From RGIG3178 sp964533965 (lineage in GTDB: Bacteria > Bacillota > Clostridia > Christensenellales > QAND01), in NCBI GenBank assembly GCA_964533965.1, contig CAZHNN010000046.1:1-6078 (forward strand): a stretch of DNA of 6,078 nt. The letters are read 5' to 3'. How positions within the stretch are numbered: the stretch's first letter is position 1; every line of letters starts with the position of its first letter. The position numbers were made by a program, and so were the translations under genes. This document shows, one piece after another, positions 5,815 through 6,078 of this stretch. The notes under the pieces were generated by a model. It did no database searches. It had not been told where the DNA came from and worked only from the letters and a program-made list of their open reading frames with translations.

Positions 5815-6078
5815 TCAGGAAGCCGCGCGTGACATTCTTAGGTGATCGGCCATCATTGCGATGAATTCCCTGTTGCTGGGCTTTCCTTTATTGCTGTTGA
5901 TGGTAAAACCAAACAAATCGTGCAATGCATCCAGACATCCATACATAAAGACAAACTCAATGGCATAGCGTATGGACCGCTCCACGTTGGTTGGTGTCGT
6001 GTCCTATACCCTGCCCACCACGGCGTAGAGTCCCGATGCTAGAACTTCTAGACTTATCGTATTTTCTCTTAAAAGCAG
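5815..6078 (-). pseudogene. spo0A: Spo0A-like C-terminal DNA-binding domain interrupted by an amber codon (partial at window edge)
   Basis: The frame ending in TGA at 5817-5815 encodes a Spo0A effector-domain end: TTPTNVERSIRYAIEF, then LFGFTINSNKGKPSNREF and IAMMADHLRM. It aligns with the family's 'TTxSRVERAIRHAIEVAW ... FGYT...KGKPTNSEFIAMxADKLR'. Upstream in the same frame, LYAVVGRV-stop-DTT aligns with 'LYPxIAKKYDTT', so TAG at 6006-6004 falls exactly where Tyr or Phe is expected. One base change from TAT or TAC explains it. No start with a ribosome-binding site follows the stop. Spo0A is the response regulator that commits cells to sporulation, and this domain binds 0A boxes. Other usually fixed residues also differ (SRVER to TNVER, VAWSRG to FVFMYG), which fits relaxed constraint or a diverged paralogue. 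A sequencing error or readthrough cannot be excluded. The receiver half lies outside the window. Confidence 0.82.

Noticed and set aside
5842..6042. Plus-strand open frame of 66 codons near the right edge
   Set aside because: It is the antisense shadow of the Spo0A-like domain and has no family features of its own.

Overview
The window reads as a chromosomal stretch of a spore-forming-lineage Bacillota, most likely a Clostridia-type organism with a GC content near 50 percent. The basis is a minus-strand gene train of known Firmicutes content: spo0A remnant, spoIIM, deoB, punA, a dacF-type penicillin-binding protein, an M50 site-2-type protease, scpA and scpB. Every gene I can support is on the minus strand, so transcription runs from the high coordinates to the low ones. 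No mobile element, CRISPR array, tRNA or rRNA was seen.

Right part (3082-6078). The window begins, in transcription order, with the C-terminal end of a Spo0A-like DNA-binding domain that carries an in-frame amber codon at 6004-6006. SpoIIM (septal membrane protein of engulfment), DeoB (phosphopentomutase) and PunA (purine nucleoside phosphorylase) then follow as a tight operon. DeoB and PunA work in sequence: PunA phosphorolyses purine (deoxy)nucleosides to base plus pentose-1-phosphate, and DeoB converts this to pentose-5-phosphate for central metabolism.

Middle part (1765-3081). A strong hairpin plus T-run lies just after punA, and its 3' arm and T-tract form the ribosome-binding region of the next gene. 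That gene is a full-length secreted DacF-type D-Ala-D-Ala carboxypeptidase homologue. It lacks the catalytic serine of the SxxK motif (Gly59) and the lysine of the KTG motif (Ser224), so it is predicted to be inactive. A 13-bp perfect hairpin terminator closes this unit.

Left part (1-1764). About 340 bases without a recognisable gene contain a good sigma-A-type promoter facing the next operon. That operon is an M50 zinc metalloprotease (TTG start), scpA overlapping it by ATGA, and the first 15 codons of scpB overlapping scpA. ScpA and ScpB are the kleisin and winged-helix partners of SMC in chromosome condensation.

The main points of interest are the disabled active site in the DacF homologue, the interrupted Spo0A domain, and the absence of xerD and of the spoIIA genes from places where they stand in Bacillus-type gene orders. 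Together they hint at a lineage losing or remodelling sporulation. I see no convincing new multi-gene system here.
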